In this document: positions 7,871 to 16,813 of the stretch, one piece after another
How the letters are laid out: each line of letters opens with the position of its first letter
Numbering within the stretch: position 1 is the stretch's first letter
Assembly (NCBI GenBank): GCA_900468805.1
Contig: UEIF01000042.1
Location: 110,109-174,108 of the forward strand
Origin: Hyphomicrobiales bacterium
GTDB taxonomy: Bacteria > Pseudomonadota > Alphaproteobacteria > Rhizobiales > Rhizobiaceae
Length of the DNA stretch: 64,000 bases
Direction of reading: 5' to 3'
The notes under the pieces: model-generated
The model's input: only the letters and a program-made list of their open reading frames with translations
Told to the model about the DNA's origin: nothing
Databases searched by the model: none
Translations under genes and position numbers: made by a program

Positions 7871-8978
7871 CATAGCGGACTTCGCCCTTCAGGCAGTCGG
7901 TTTCGATGCATTGGAAGGCTGGGGGGATGATGATCCCTCCAGCCTTTTTGAAGTGATGGCTAACTGTCGGCGCCATATTTTCGAAACAAAACCCTATCGC
8001 ACCGGGTCGCTGGGGCTGACTTCGGCCGATCTCCTTCCGTTGCTGGAGGAAGCCGAGACATTTCATCCTTCTTCGGCAAGGGAGGCGCGCGCCTTTTTCG
8101 AAAAGCGTTGTCAGCCGTTCCGGATTGTCCGGGCCGATGGCATCGGTGGTTTCGTCACTGCCTTCTACGAACCGGAAATCGAAGTTTCCGCTACACCAGA
8201 TGCTGCGTTCCGTTTTCCGATCTACCGGCGCCCGGACGATCTTATTGACCTCGACGATCAGAACCGCCCCGCGACACTGGACAGCACTTACGCATTCGCA
8301 CGCCTGCGTGATGGTCTGATCGATGCCTATCCGGATCGCCGTGCCATTGATCAAGGCTATCTGGACAATTGCGGTCTGGAGATTGCATGGGCAAAATCGA
8401 AGGTCGATCTTTTCTTCGTTCATGTGCAGGGCGCCGCACGCCTGCGCTATCCGGATGGCAGTATCGGTCGCATCACTTATGCCGCAAAAGCCGGCCACCC
8501 TTTTTCAGCTATCGGCAAGCTACTGATCGACCGCGGCGAAATCGACCGTGCAGACATATCCATGCAGTCGATCCGCGCCTGGCTCGCTGCCCATCCGGAC
8601 CAGATCGACGAAATCCTCTGGCATAACCGTTCCTATATCTTTTTTCGCGAAGCATCCGTGGATGATCCGAATGCGGGGCCGATCGCCGCGGCAAAGGTAC
8701 CGCTGCTCGCGGGGCGTTCGCTTGCCGTCGATCGTCTGATCCACACATTTGGCTTTCCGTTCTTCATCCGCTCTGCGACCCTGACACATCTCGATGGCGG
8801 CAAGCCGTTTCAACGGCTGATGCTGGCGCTGGACACTGGTTCGGCAATCGTCGGTCCTGCGCGCGGCGACATCTTTACCGGTTCGGGTTACGCTGCGGGC
8901 GAACTGGCAGGAACGGTGCGCAACGATGCCGATTTTGCAATTCTCGTTCCGAATGCCGCCGCTGCGAGGTTCCACTAG
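7863..8978 (+). CDS. mltA: MltA-type lytic murein transglycosylase
   Basis: A 371-residue protein with the MltA barrel and 3D domain. MltA enzymes cleave the MurNAc-GlcNAc bond of peptidoglycan to form 1,6-anhydro ends. The block GGFVTAFYEPEIEVS, the central FFVHVQGAARLRYPDG, and the C-terminal catalytic region LDTGSAIVGPARGDIFTG with the essential aspartate are all present. No signal peptide or lipobox is visible at this start, and the extended upstream frame does not provide one, so how it reaches the periplasm is unclear. It overlaps the Tim44-like gene and the Smr gene at its two ends. Confidence 0.9.
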   Translation: MSDIADFALQAVGFDALEGWGDDDPSSLFEVMANCRRHIFETKPYRTGSLGLTSADLLPLLEEAETFHPSSAREARAFFEKRCQPFRIVRADGIGGFVTAFYEPEIEVSATPDAAFRFPIYRRPDDLIDLDDQNRPATLDSTYAFARLRDGLIDAYPDRRAIDQGYLDNCGLEIAWAKSKVDLFFVHVQGAARLRYPDGSIGRITYAAKAGHPFSAIGKLLIDRGEIDRADISMQSIRAWLAAHPDQIDEILWHNRSYIFFREASVDDPNAGPIAAAKVPLLAGRSLAVDRLIHTFGFPFFIRSATLTHLDGGKPFQRLMLALDTGSAIVGPARGDIFTGSGYAAGELAGTVRNDADFAILVPNAAAARFH

Positions 8979-9544
8979 TGGCGAAAGACCGCAAGCTCAG
9001 CTCGGACGAGAGAATTCTCTGGGGCAGGGTGGCCCGCAGCACCCGGCCGATGCCCGGAAAGACGGATGAATTGACCGCGCTCGACGCCTTTCTGCTGGAA
9101 GTCGAGGCGGCGGTAGAGCGGGACAACGAAAAGCAGAAGACGACTTCACCCGTTCCTCAGCAAACTGCAGTACAGGTGCCTGCAAAGCAGCCGTCGGGCG
9201 TCCACCATCCACTGGAGCGGCCGGTCAAGCGCAAGATCGCCAAGGGCAAGCTGGCTCTTGAAGCGCGCATCGACCTTCACGGCATGGTGCAGAGCCAAGC
9301 GCATTCCTTCCTGCTCGATTTCCTGATCCGGGCCCATGAGCGCGGCATGCGGCATGTCCTCGTCATTACCGGCAAGGGCAGTTCCATGGGCAGTGAAGGT
9401 GCCTTGAAACGCGCTGTGCCGCTCTGGTTTTCCAAACCGGAATTCCGTTTTCTGATTTCTTCCTATGAATCGGCCGCCCCGCATCACGGCGGCGAGGGCG
9501 CACTCTATATCCGCCTCTCCCGACGTGCCGGGGAAACATCTTGA
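8978..9544 (+). CDS. Smr-domain protein
   Basis: A 188-residue protein with a C-terminal Smr (small MutS-related) domain, about residues 95-188: DLHGMVQSQAH, then LVITGKGS and a final HGGEGALYIRLSR. Smr domains are nucleic-acid nicking or RNA-cleaving modules. The N-terminal 90 residues are charged and probably unstructured. GTG start overlaps the mltA stop (TAGTG), and its stop overlaps the next gene. The substrate is unknown; isolated Smr proteins in other bacteria have been linked to ribosome rescue and mRNA cleavage. Confidence 0.88.
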   Translation: MAKDRKLSSDERILWGRVARSTRPMPGKTDELTALDAFLLEVEAAVERDNEKQKTTSPVPQQTAVQVPAKQPSGVHHPLERPVKRKIAKGKLALEARIDLHGMVQSQAHSFLLDFLIRAHERGMRHVLVITGKGSSMGSEGALKRAVPLWFSKPEFRFLISSYESAAPHHGGEGALYIRLSRRAGETS

Positions 9545-9918
9545 CGCCGTTTGCAGAGGCAGTCCGCAAGCTGCGCGCCCGCAAGGGCGTGACGCAGAAA
9601 CAGATGGCGGCCGCTCTGAATGTTTCGCCGGCCTATCTCTCCGCTCTCGAGCACGGAAAGCGCGGTGTACCGAGTTTCGACCTTCTGCAGCGCATCGCCG
9701 GTTACTTCAACATCATCTGGGACGAGGCCGAGGAACTCTTCCTTGTTGCCGGCTCTTCCGATCCGCGTGTGATCGTGGATACGTCAGGTCTGCCCCCCGA
9801 ATATACCGCATTTGCCAATCGTCTCGCAAAGCGGATTCGCAACCTTGACAGCGCCGATATCGCCCGGCTATCCGCGTTTCTTGAAAATGGCGGCAAAGGG
9901 GACGGAAAAGCGTCATAA
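9541..9918 (+). CDS. XRE-family helix-turn-helix transcriptional regulator
   Basis: A 125-residue protein with an N-terminal Cro/CI-type helix-turn-helix at about residues 5-60 (RARKGVTQKQMAAALNVSPA, then YLSALEHGKRGVPSFDLLQR). The rest has no recognised domain. The TTG start lies inside the Smr stop codon, giving coupling with the upstream three genes. gyrB follows 133 bases later with its own promoter-like sequence. No operator can be assigned from the sequence. Confidence 0.88.
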   Translation: MTPFAEAVRKLRARKGVTQKQMAAALNVSPAYLSALEHGKRGVPSFDLLQRIAGYFNIIWDEAEELFLVAGSSDPRVIVDTSGLPPEYTAFANRLAKRIRNLDSADIARLSAFLENGGKGDGKAS

Positions 9919-9953
9919 TCCCCTGATTTATGCCTTGTTTTAGGGCCTTGCCA

Positions 9954-9982
9954 TTGGGAACTCGCTGCAAAAAACCTATATT
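9954..9982 (+). promoter_or_regulatory. Likely sigma-70 promoter of gyrB
   Basis: TTGGGA at 9954-9959 and TATATT at 9977-9982 are 17 bases apart and lie about 70 bases upstream of the gyrB ATG, in a gap without genes. The -10 element with its preceding C (CTATAT) fits the rhizobial pattern. The match at -35 is moderate. Confidence 0.4.
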
Positions 9983-10051
9983 CGACATTGAAAAAGCCGG
10001 TGATTCGCAAGGCGCGCCGTTGCTTACGACAACAGGGAAAATCTCAACAGA

Positions 10052-12487
10052 ATGACCGATGCACCCGCGACGGAAAACGGCGTAAACACCGAATATGGCG
10101 CAGATTCCATCAAGGTCCTGAAGGGACTTGATGCCGTGCGCAAGCGCCCGGGCATGTATATCGGCGACACCGATGATGGCTCCGGCCTTCATCATATGGT
10201 CTACGAAGTCGTCGATAACGCGATCGACGAAGCGCTGGCCGGCCATGCCGATATCGTGACCGTCGCGCTCAATCCCGATGGTTCGGTCACCGTGACGGAT
10301 AACGGCCGCGGTATTCCGACGGATATCCATACTGGCGAAGGCGTTTCGGCGGCCGAGGTCATCATGACCCAGCTGCATGCCGGCGGTAAGTTCGACCAGA
10401 ATTCCTATAAGGTTTCAGGCGGTCTGCACGGCGTCGGTGTTTCGGTCGTCAACGCGCTTTCCGTCTGGCTGAAGCTGAAGATCCGTCGCCAGGGCAAGAT
10501 CCACGAGATGAGCTTCACGCATGGCGTCGCCGATGCTCCGCTGAAGGTGACGGGCGAGGCTCCAAACGAGACCGGCACGGAAGTGAGCTTCATGCCGAGC
10601 ACCGGCACCTTCACCATGACGGAGTTCGACTACGGCACACTTGAGCACCGTCTGCGCGAGTTGGCCTTCCTCAACTCCGGCGTCCGCATCCTGCTGACGG
10701 ACAAGCGTCACTCCGACATCAAGCAGGAAGAGATGATGTATGACGGTGGCCTCGAGGCCTTCGTCTCCTATCTCGACCGCGCCAAGAAGCCGCTCGTCGA
10801 AAAGCCGGTCGCGATCCGCGGCGAAAAGGATGGCATCACCGTCGAAGTCGCCATGTGGTGGAACGACAGCTACCATGAGAACGTGCTCTGCTTCACCAAC
10901 AACATTCCCCAGCGCGACGGCGGCACGCATATGGCCGGCTTCCGCGCCGCGCTGACGCGTCAGATCACCTCCTATGCCGACACCTCGGGTATCACCAAGA
11001 GGGAGAAGGTGACGTTCACCGGTGACGATTGTCGCGAAGGCTTGACTGCCGTGCTCTCGGTCAAGGTACCGGATCCCAAGTTCTCGTCGCAGACCAAGGA
11101 CAAGCTCGTTTCTTCGGAGGTCCGTCCCGTTGTCGAAAGCCTCGTCAATGAGGCCCTCGGCACCTGGCTTGAGGAACATCCCAGCGAAGCTAAGGTTCTC
11201 GTCGGCAAGGTGGTTGAAGCCGCTGCCGCCCGCGAAGCCGCACGCAAGGCGCGCGAACTGACGCGCCGTAAGGGTGCGCTCGATATCGCTTCGCTGCCCG
11301 GCAAGCTGGCTGACTGCTCTGAGCGCGATCCGGCCAAGTCTGAAGTTTTCCTCGTCGAGGGTGACTCGGCAGGTGGTTCGGCCAAGCAGGGGCGGTCGCG
11401 CGAAAATCAGGCGATCCTGCCGCTGCGCGGCAAGATTCTGAATGTCGAACGCGCTCGCTTCGACAAGATGCTGTCGAGTCAGGAAATCGGCACGCTGATT
11501 ACCGCACTCGGCACCGGCATCGGCAAGGACGAATTCAACGTTGAAAAGCTGCGGTACCACAAGATCATCATCATGACGGATGCAGACGTCGATGGCGCCC
11601 ATATTCGCACGCTGTTGCTCACCTTCTTCTTCCGCCAGATGCCGGAGCTGATCGAACGCGGCCATCTCTATATCGCCCAGCCGCCGCTCTATAAGGTCTC
11701 GCGTGGCAAGTCGGTACAGTACGTCAAGAATGAAAAGGCACTCGAAGACTATTTGATCGGTCAGGGTCTGGATGATGCCGCACTCAAGCTCGCCAGCGGC
11801 GAAGTTCGCGTTGGACAGGATTTGAACGAGGTTATTCACGACGCCCTGCGCTTGCGCGCACTGCTCGACAATCTGCATTCGCGTTACAATCGTGCGGTCG
11901 TCGAACAGGCAGCTATAGCCGGTGCGCTCAATGCCGAACTGGTCAGCAATGCCGAACGCGCTCAGGAACTGGCGATCGAAGTGGCCAGGCGGCTTGATAT
12001 CATTGCCGAGGAAACCGAGCGCGGCTGGGAAGGCAGCCTCACAAGCGAGGGGGGCATCCGTCTGGAGCGCATGGTCCGCGGTGTCAAGGAAGTCATCGTG
12101 CTCGATATGGCGCTGATCGGCTCCCAGGATGCCCGTTTTATCGACCAGCTCACGCCGCGAATGAAGGAAATCTATCAGACTCCGCCGGCCCTCAGCCGAC
12201 GGGACGGCGATCAGGAAATTTCCGGTCCACGCGCACTGCTCGATGCGGTTTTCGCCAGCGGCCGCAAAGGCCTGACGATGCAGCGTTACAAGGGTCTGGG
12301 CGAAATGAATGCCGAACAGCTGTGGGAAACGACACTCGATCCGAACGTCCGATCGCTGCTGCAGGTCAAGGTCAATGATGCGACCGATGCCGACGGTCTG
12401 TTTGCCCGCTTGATGGGTGATGAAGTCGAACCACGCCGCGAATTCATCCAGGAAAACGCCCTGAGCGTTGCAAACCTCGATATCTGA
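10052..12487 (+). CDS. gyrB: DNA gyrase subunit B
   Basis: An 811-residue ATPase subunit of gyrase, which introduces negative supercoils. The GHKL ATPase motifs are EVVDNAIDEALAGHA, DNGRGIPTDIH and GGLHGVGVSVVNALS in the first 140 residues. The TOPRIM domain begins with EGDSAGGSAKQGR and contains DADVDGAHIRTLLLTFFFR. The C-terminal signature RYKGLGEMNAEQLWETT is intact. Length is typical for type IIA GyrB. It sits about 8 kb from the probable origin, and a strong terminator follows. Confidence 0.98.
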   Translation: MTDAPATENGVNTEYGADSIKVLKGLDAVRKRPGMYIGDTDDGSGLHHMVYEVVDNAIDEALAGHADIVTVALNPDGSVTVTDNGRGIPTDIHTGEGVSAAEVIMTQLHAGGKFDQNSYKVSGGLHGVGVSVVNALSVWLKLKIRRQGKIHEMSFTHGVADAPLKVTGEAPNETGTEVSFMPSTGTFTMTEFDYGTLEHRLRELAFLNSGVRILLTDKRHSDIKQEEMMYDGGLEAFVSYLDRAKKPLVEKPVAIRGEKDGITVEVAMWWNDSYHENVLCFTNNIPQRDGGTHMAGFRAALTRQITSYADTSGITKREKVTFTGDDCREGLTAVLSVKVPDPKFSSQTKDKLVSSEVRPVVESLVNEALGTWLEEHPSEAKVLVGKVVEAAAAREAARKARELTRRKGALDIASLPGKLADCSERDPAKSEVFLVEGDSAGGSAKQGRSRENQAILPLRGKILNVERARFDKMLSSQEIGTLITALGTGIGKDEFNVEKLRYHKIIIMTDADVDGAHIRTLLLTFFFRQMPELIERGHLYIAQPPLYKVSRGKSVQYVKNEKALEDYLIGQGLDDAALKLASGEVRVGQDLNEVIHDALRLRALLDNLHSRYNRAVVEQAAIAGALNAELVSNAERAQELAIEVARRLDIIAEETERGWEGSLTSEGGIRLERMVRGVKEVIVLDMALIGSQDARFIDQLTPRMKEIYQTPPALSRRDGDQEISGPRALLDAVFASGRKGLTMQRYKGLGEMNAEQLWETTLDPNVRSLLQVKVNDATDADGLFARLMGDEVEPRREFIQENALSVANLDI

Positions 12488-12505
12488 TAGGAAGCCGATC
12501 ACAAT

Positions 12506-12540
12506 AAGCCCCGCAGCCAACAGGCTCGCGGGGCTTTTTT
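12506..12540 (+). terminator. Intrinsic terminator of gyrB
   Basis: Stem AAGCCCCGC (12506-12514) with GCGGGGCTT (12528-12536), extended inside by AGCC/GGCT, followed by an uninterrupted T-run from 12535. It lies 18 bases after the gyrB stop. Confidence 0.9.
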
Positions 12541-12548
12541 GTTTTCGA

Positions 12549-13151
12549 TCATCCGTTGCCGACGAAATGGCCGTTGGAGGCAATCTCGGAGAGCGGCTTG
12601 CGCTGGCTTGGGAATTCACGTTCCTGATTGCGTTCTGAAAGAACACTCTTGTCGGCGATACGGCCGACGGCAATGCCGGCTTCGACGCGATAACCGTCGG
12701 GAACGTCAAGCTTTTCCTTGATCTCGTCATGCTTGATGCCGCCCATGCCATGCGCATAGAAGCCGGAGATGCGGGCTTGGATCGCGAGGTATCCCCAGGC
12801 GGTCCCGGCATCGAAGGAGTGCGTGTAGCTCGGTCGTTCTTCACTGGTGCCGCGGGCGCCGTTGAAGCTGCGCGAGACCACGAAGATCAGTGCCGAAGCG
12901 TTCTTCGCCCATTCCTGATTGGATTCATTGAGCAGGCTAACGAATTTCTCCCAGTGCTCGGAACCCTTCAGAGCGTAGATAAACCGCCATGGCTGGTTGT
13001 TTGCAGAGGATGGCGCCCAATGCGCCGCATCGAGCAGTGTCAGAAGCTCGGCTTCTTGGATGATTGCGCCTGTGAAGGCGCGCGGTGACCAGCGATCCAG
13101 AAACATCGGATCGACAGGATATTCGGATTCGCGGCTATTGGTTTTTGTCAT
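12549..13151 (-). CDS. Nitroreductase-family protein
   Basis: A 200-residue FMN-dependent nitroreductase-fold oxidoreductase. RWSPRAFTG (residues 20-28) and APSSANNQPWRFIYA are the FMN-phosphate binding blocks; a Gly-rich YAHGMGGIKHD segment and a C-terminal GRIADKS follow. Members reduce nitro groups, quinones or enones using NAD(P)H; the substrate here is not predictable. The open frame runs about 100 codons further upstream, but only the ATG at 13151 gives the family's N-terminus. It is divergent from the GST-family gene, with 193 bases between them that hold no gene and no clear promoter. Confidence 0.88.
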   Translation of the reverse strand: MTKTNSRESEYPVDPMFLDRWSPRAFTGAIIQEAELLTLLDAAHWAPSSANNQPWRFIYALKGSEHWEKFVSLLNESNQEWAKNASALIFVVSRSFNGARGTSEERPSYTHSFDAGTAWGYLAIQARISGFYAHGMGGIKHDEIKEKLDVPDGYRVEAGIAVGRIADKSVLSERNQEREFPSQRKPLSEIASNGHFVGNG

Positions 13152-13344
13152 GCTGGCTTCCGGAAGTTGGCGATGGATGGGTATTCCACAGCGGAGATCA
13201 CATAGTGATATTTCCGTGCCTGCTCGCTTGGCAAGCATCCTTTGATCGCAGCGAGTGCACAATCTGTTTCCAGAAACTGGGCTTACGCGCGCGAAGAAGT
13301 CTCGGTAAAGCAGCCTCAAATCCGATAGATCAGGAGATGCGGCG

Positions 13345-14298
13345 ATGCTGGTGAATGGCAAATGGACCGAGGACTGGCAACCGGTCCAGGCGAAGGATGA
13401 GAAGGGCGGCTTCGTCCGCCAGATATCGAGCTTCCGCAATTGGGTGACACCCGACGGCAATGCAGGCGCGACGGGGGAGGGCGGTTTTGTCGCCGAAGCA
13501 GGCCGCTACCACCTCTATGTCGCCTATATCTGCCCCTGGGCTTCGCGAACGCTGATAGGCCGCAAGCTTAAGGGGCTTGAGAACGTCATCTCGGTTTCGA
13601 TCGTCGAACCAGCGCTCAGCAAGCAGGGCTGGCGTTTTGGAGATTATCCCGGAGCTACCGCCGATGAGGTGAACGGTGCCACTTACATCCATGAAATCTA
13701 TACGAAAGCGGATCCTGATTTCACGGGACGCGCCACGGTGCCGGTATTGTGGGACAAGAAACGCGAAACAATCGTCAACAACGAATCGTCCGATATCCTG
13801 CGCATGCTGAATAGTGGTTTTGGCGATCTCGCCCACGGTGACATCGATCTCTATCCCCTTGCTCGACGGGCCGAGATAGACGCTTTCAACGATCGCATCT
13901 ATCCGTCATTGAACAACGGTGTTTACCGCACCGGCTTTGCGACGACCCAGCTTGCCTATGAGGAAGCTTTTGCCGAGGTCTTTGGCTGTCTTGACTGGAT
14001 CGAACCGCAGCTTGAAGGGCGCAGCCTCCTGTTTGCCGACCATCCGACGGAAGCCGATATCCGCCTGTTCGTCACGCTCGTACGTTTCGATGTCGCCTAT
14101 CATGGCCTTTTCAAATGCAATCTTCGGCGTCTTTCCGATTACGCCAATCTCAGGGCTTTTTGCCGCCGGATGCTGGATTGGCCCGGCATCGCGGGGACGG
14201 TGAATTTCGATCACATCAAGCGCGGGTACTATTCGATCGAGAGCCTCAACCCGACAAACATCGTTCCGGTTGGTCCGTCTCTGGCGGAAATTTTCTAA
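13345..14298 (+). CDS. Glutathionyl-hydroquinone reductase (YqjG/ECM4 type)
   Basis: A 317-residue member of the Xi-class glutathione transferases, which use glutathione to reduce glutathionyl-hydroquinones. The catalytic cysteine is C63 in CPWA, the same position as in E. coli YqjG; the thioredoxin-fold N-terminal half and all-helical C-terminal half (from about residue 165) are complete. VNNESSDILRMLN is the glutathione-binding loop. It is divergent from the nitroreductase gene, so both may handle quinone-like electrophiles, which is inference. Confidence 0.92.
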   Translation: MLVNGKWTEDWQPVQAKDEKGGFVRQISSFRNWVTPDGNAGATGEGGFVAEAGRYHLYVAYICPWASRTLIGRKLKGLENVISVSIVEPALSKQGWRFGDYPGATADEVNGATYIHEIYTKADPDFTGRATVPVLWDKKRETIVNNESSDILRMLNSGFGDLAHGDIDLYPLARRAEIDAFNDRIYPSLNNGVYRTGFATTQLAYEEAFAEVFGCLDWIEPQLEGRSLLFADHPTEADIRLFVTLVRFDVAYHGLFKCNLRRLSDYANLRAFCRRMLDWPGIAGTVNFDHIKRGYYSIESLNPTNIVPVGPSLAEIF

Positions 14299-14390
14299 GC
14301 GGGCGTACCGCTTCCGCGGCAAGTCATAATGACACCGATGAATAATTCGTTCATAGGTGGCGCATCTATTTTCTATTGAGGAGGACATTC

Positions 14391-15233
14391 ATGAAGCTGA
14401 TGCGCGTTGGAGAAGCGGGCCACGAAAAGCCGGCTCTGCTCGATGCCGATGGCAAGATCCGTGATCTTTCCGCTCACGTAGCCGATATCGGCGGCGAGGC
14501 AATCACGCCGGCAGGTCTTGCGAAGATTGCGGCCCTTGATCCGAAAAGCCTGCCGGAACTGGCGCCCGGCCGCATCGGCGCCTGTGTTGCCGGTACCGGC
14601 AAATTCATCTGCATCGGCCTGAACTATTCGGACCATGCGGCCGAAACCGGCGCGACCGTGCCGCCCGAACCCGTTATTTTCATGAAGGCGACCTCGGCGA
14701 TCGTCGGTCCCAACGACAATGTGCTGATCCCGCGTGGTTCTGAAAAGACCGACTGGGAAGTCGAACTTGGTGTCGTTATCGGCAAGACCGCGAAATATGT
14801 GAGCGAGGCCGAAGCGCTGGATTACGTCGCTGGTTACTGCGTTTCCGACGACGTTTCCGAGCGCGCCTTCCAGAGCGAGCGTTCGGGCCAGTGGACCAAG
14901 GGCAAGTCCTGTGACACTTTCGGCCCGATCGGCCCCTGGCTCGTCACGAAGGATGAAGTTGCCGATCCGCAGAACCTCAACATGTGGCTCAAGGTCAATG
15001 GTCAGACGATGCAGAACGGTTCCACCAAGACGATGGTCTATGGCGTGGCTTTCGTCGTGTCTTATCTCAGCCAGTTCATGTCCCTGCACCCGGGCGATGT
15101 CATCTCGACCGGCACGCCTCCGGGCGTCGGCATGGGCATGAAGCCGCCGCGCTTCCTGAGGGATGGTGATGTCGTCGAACTCGGTATCGAAGGCCTCGGC
15201 ACCCAGAAACAGCTCTTCGTAGCGGACCGTTAA
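14391..15233 (+). CDS. Fumarylacetoacetate hydrolase (FAH) family protein
   Basis: A 280-residue protein with an N-terminal lid of about 60 residues and a C-terminal FAH domain. CIGLNYSDHAAE and the metal ligands in WEVELGVVIGK and CVSDDVSERAFQ are present, as is STGTPPGVGMGMKPP. Related enzymes include ureidoglycolate lyase and 2,4-diketo-3-deoxy-L-fuconate hydrolase; substrate cannot be decided. The start at 14391 was chosen for the strong ribosome-binding site GAGGAGG at 14379-14385, five codons after the first possible start. A terminator follows. Confidence 0.88.
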   Translation: MKLMRVGEAGHEKPALLDADGKIRDLSAHVADIGGEAITPAGLAKIAALDPKSLPELAPGRIGACVAGTGKFICIGLNYSDHAAETGATVPPEPVIFMKATSAIVGPNDNVLIPRGSEKTDWEVELGVVIGKTAKYVSEAEALDYVAGYCVSDDVSERAFQSERSGQWTKGKSCDTFGPIGPWLVTKDEVADPQNLNMWLKVNGQTMQNGSTKTMVYGVAFVVSYLSQFMSLHPGDVISTGTPPGVGMGMKPPRFLRDGDVVELGIEGLGTQKQLFVADR

Positions 15234-15275
15234 CGGTATTTCCTGCAGGGAAGCTTAAACTTTGTGCGCCAAGCT

Positions 15276-15305
15276 AATGCCGGAGGTCAATTTTCCGGCA
15301 TTTTT
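15276..15305 (+). terminator. Intrinsic terminator after the FAH-family gene
   Basis: Nine-bp stem AATGCCGGA (15276-15284) with TCCGGCATT (15294-15302), then TTTTT, 42 bases after the FAH gene stop. Confidence 0.85.
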
Positions 15306-15324
15306 CTTTGCAGGACGAATGTTA

Positions 15325-15339
15325 TGTTGCTGTGCAACA
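15325..15339. promoter_or_regulatory. Palindrome upstream of the PHB depolymerase gene
   Basis: TGTTGC-TGT-GCAACA is a perfect 6-bp inverted repeat with a 3-base centre, about 100 bases before the phaZ ATG and beyond the FAH terminator. Its TTGC/GCAA arms resemble sites recalled for the PHB-responsive repressor PhaR (AniA) in alphaproteobacteria. That identity is a guess; the palindrome itself is certain. Confidence 0.4.
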
Positions 15340-15441
15340 AAAACCTGTTAGCCTGCGTTGATGTGCCAGCGTTAACGGAAAGAGTCCGGCGCCCTTCAAT
15401 CAGCGTCGTCTTTGCCGGATAGAGAAAGGTGGCGCCCCCTC

Positions 15442-16716
15442 ATGTTTTACCAGCTTTATGAATTGAACCACGCAGCCTTGGCACCGTTCCGCGCTGCGGC
15501 CGATATTATGCGGTTCGCCTACTCAAATCCGCTGAACCCCTTCTCGCAGACCCCGATGGGCCGCACCATTTCAGCCAGTCTCGAAATGTTCGAGCGAACG
15601 ACTCGCCGTTACGGCAAGCCGGAATTCGGGCTCAACGAAACCTCGATTGGCGGCAAGAAGGTTGCGGTACGCGAGGAAATCGTCTGGGCACGATCCTTCT
15701 GTAACCTCCTGCATTTTTCGCGCGATGTCCCGGCTGGTCACGGCGGCGATCCGCGCATCCTCATCGTGGCGCCGATGTCCGGCCACTATGCGACCCTCCT
15801 GCGGGGTACTGTCGAGGCATTGCTGCCGAACGCCGATATCTACATCACCGACTGGATCGATGCGCGCATGGTACCGATGACGGAGGGTACCTTCGACCTT
15901 TCCGATTATATCGACTACGTCATCGAGATGCTGCATTTCCTCGGTCATGACACCCATGTCATCGCCGTCTGTCAGCCTTCCGTGCCGGTCTTGGCCGCTG
16001 CCGCAATCATGGAAGAAGCCAAGGATCCGCTTGCGCCGTCGTCCATGACGCTGATGGGTGGGCCGATCGATACCCGCATCAATCCGACAGCCGTCAACAA
16101 GCTTGCCAAGGAGCGCCCGCTCGAATGGTTTGCCGATAACGTCGTCATGAACGTGCCCTGGCCGCAGCCAGGCTTCATGCGTCCTGTTTATCCGGGTTTC
16201 CTGCAGCTCTCCGGCTTCATGTCGATGAACCTCGACCGGCATCTGATCGCCCACAAGGAGTTCTTCATGCATCTCGTGAAGAACGACGGCGAGCCGGAAA
16301 AGCACCGCGATTTCTACGACGAATACCTTGCGGTCATGGACCTGACCGCGGAGTTCTACCTGCAGACGGTCGAACAGGTCTTCATGAAGCATGCGCTGCC
16401 GAAGGGCGAACTCATGCATCGCGGCAGGCGCGTCGATCCCGCCGCAATTCGCAACGTCGCATTGCTGACGGTCGAAGGTGAGAACGACGACATCTCGGGT
16501 GTTGGCCAGACCGAGGCGGCCCAGACCATATGCGTGAATATCCCTGAGGAGATGCGTATGCATTACCTGCAGCCGGATGTCGGCCACTACGGCGTCTTCA
16601 ACGGATCGCGCTTCCGCCGCGAGATTGCGCCCCGCATCGTCAACTTCACGCGCCAGCATTCCCGCGCGAAGAAACCGCCGGTTCAGCGCGTCATAAAGGG
16701 CGGCAAATCGGCGTGA
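15442..16716 (+). CDS. phaZ: Intracellular polyhydroxybutyrate depolymerase
   Basis: A 424-residue alpha/beta hydrolase that mobilises stored polyhydroxyalkanoate granules. The nucleophile elbow is VCQPS with cysteine C177 in place of serine, the known feature of this intracellular depolymerase class; the C-terminal catalytic histidine lies in the DVGHYGVFNG block. The ATG at 15442 gives the family N-terminus MFYQLYELNH; the open frame begins 10 codons earlier. It stands alone, with a palindromic upstream site. Function in carbon storage turnover is a family inference with strong support. Confidence 0.92.
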   Translation: MFYQLYELNHAALAPFRAAADIMRFAYSNPLNPFSQTPMGRTISASLEMFERTTRRYGKPEFGLNETSIGGKKVAVREEIVWARSFCNLLHFSRDVPAGHGGDPRILIVAPMSGHYATLLRGTVEALLPNADIYITDWIDARMVPMTEGTFDLSDYIDYVIEMLHFLGHDTHVIAVCQPSVPVLAAAAIMEEAKDPLAPSSMTLMGGPIDTRINPTAVNKLAKERPLEWFADNVVMNVPWPQPGFMRPVYPGFLQLSGFMSMNLDRHLIAHKEFFMHLVKNDGEPEKHRDFYDEYLAVMDLTAEFYLQTVEQVFMKHALPKGELMHRGRRVDPAAIRNVALLTVEGENDDISGVGQTEAAQTICVNIPEEMRMHYLQPDVGHYGVFNGSRFRREIAPRIVNFTRQHSRAKKPPVQRVIKGGKSA

Positions 16717-16813
16717 GTTAGAAAACGCTGATTTAATGTCATCGATTCAAGGCCTTGTTCGATTTAACCTCAAATCGTCTTGAAGGCCGGTTCAGCGGTA
16801 ACCATCTGTTTTT

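Noticed and set aside
10415..12844. 809-codon minus-strand open frame opposite gyrB, and similar long antisense frames opposite pckA (41258-42913), actS (58871-60433) and divL (33270-34256, 34425-35309).
   Set aside because: They mirror real genes and arise from GC-rich third positions; the translations are low-complexity or histidine/arginine-rich with no recognisable domain.
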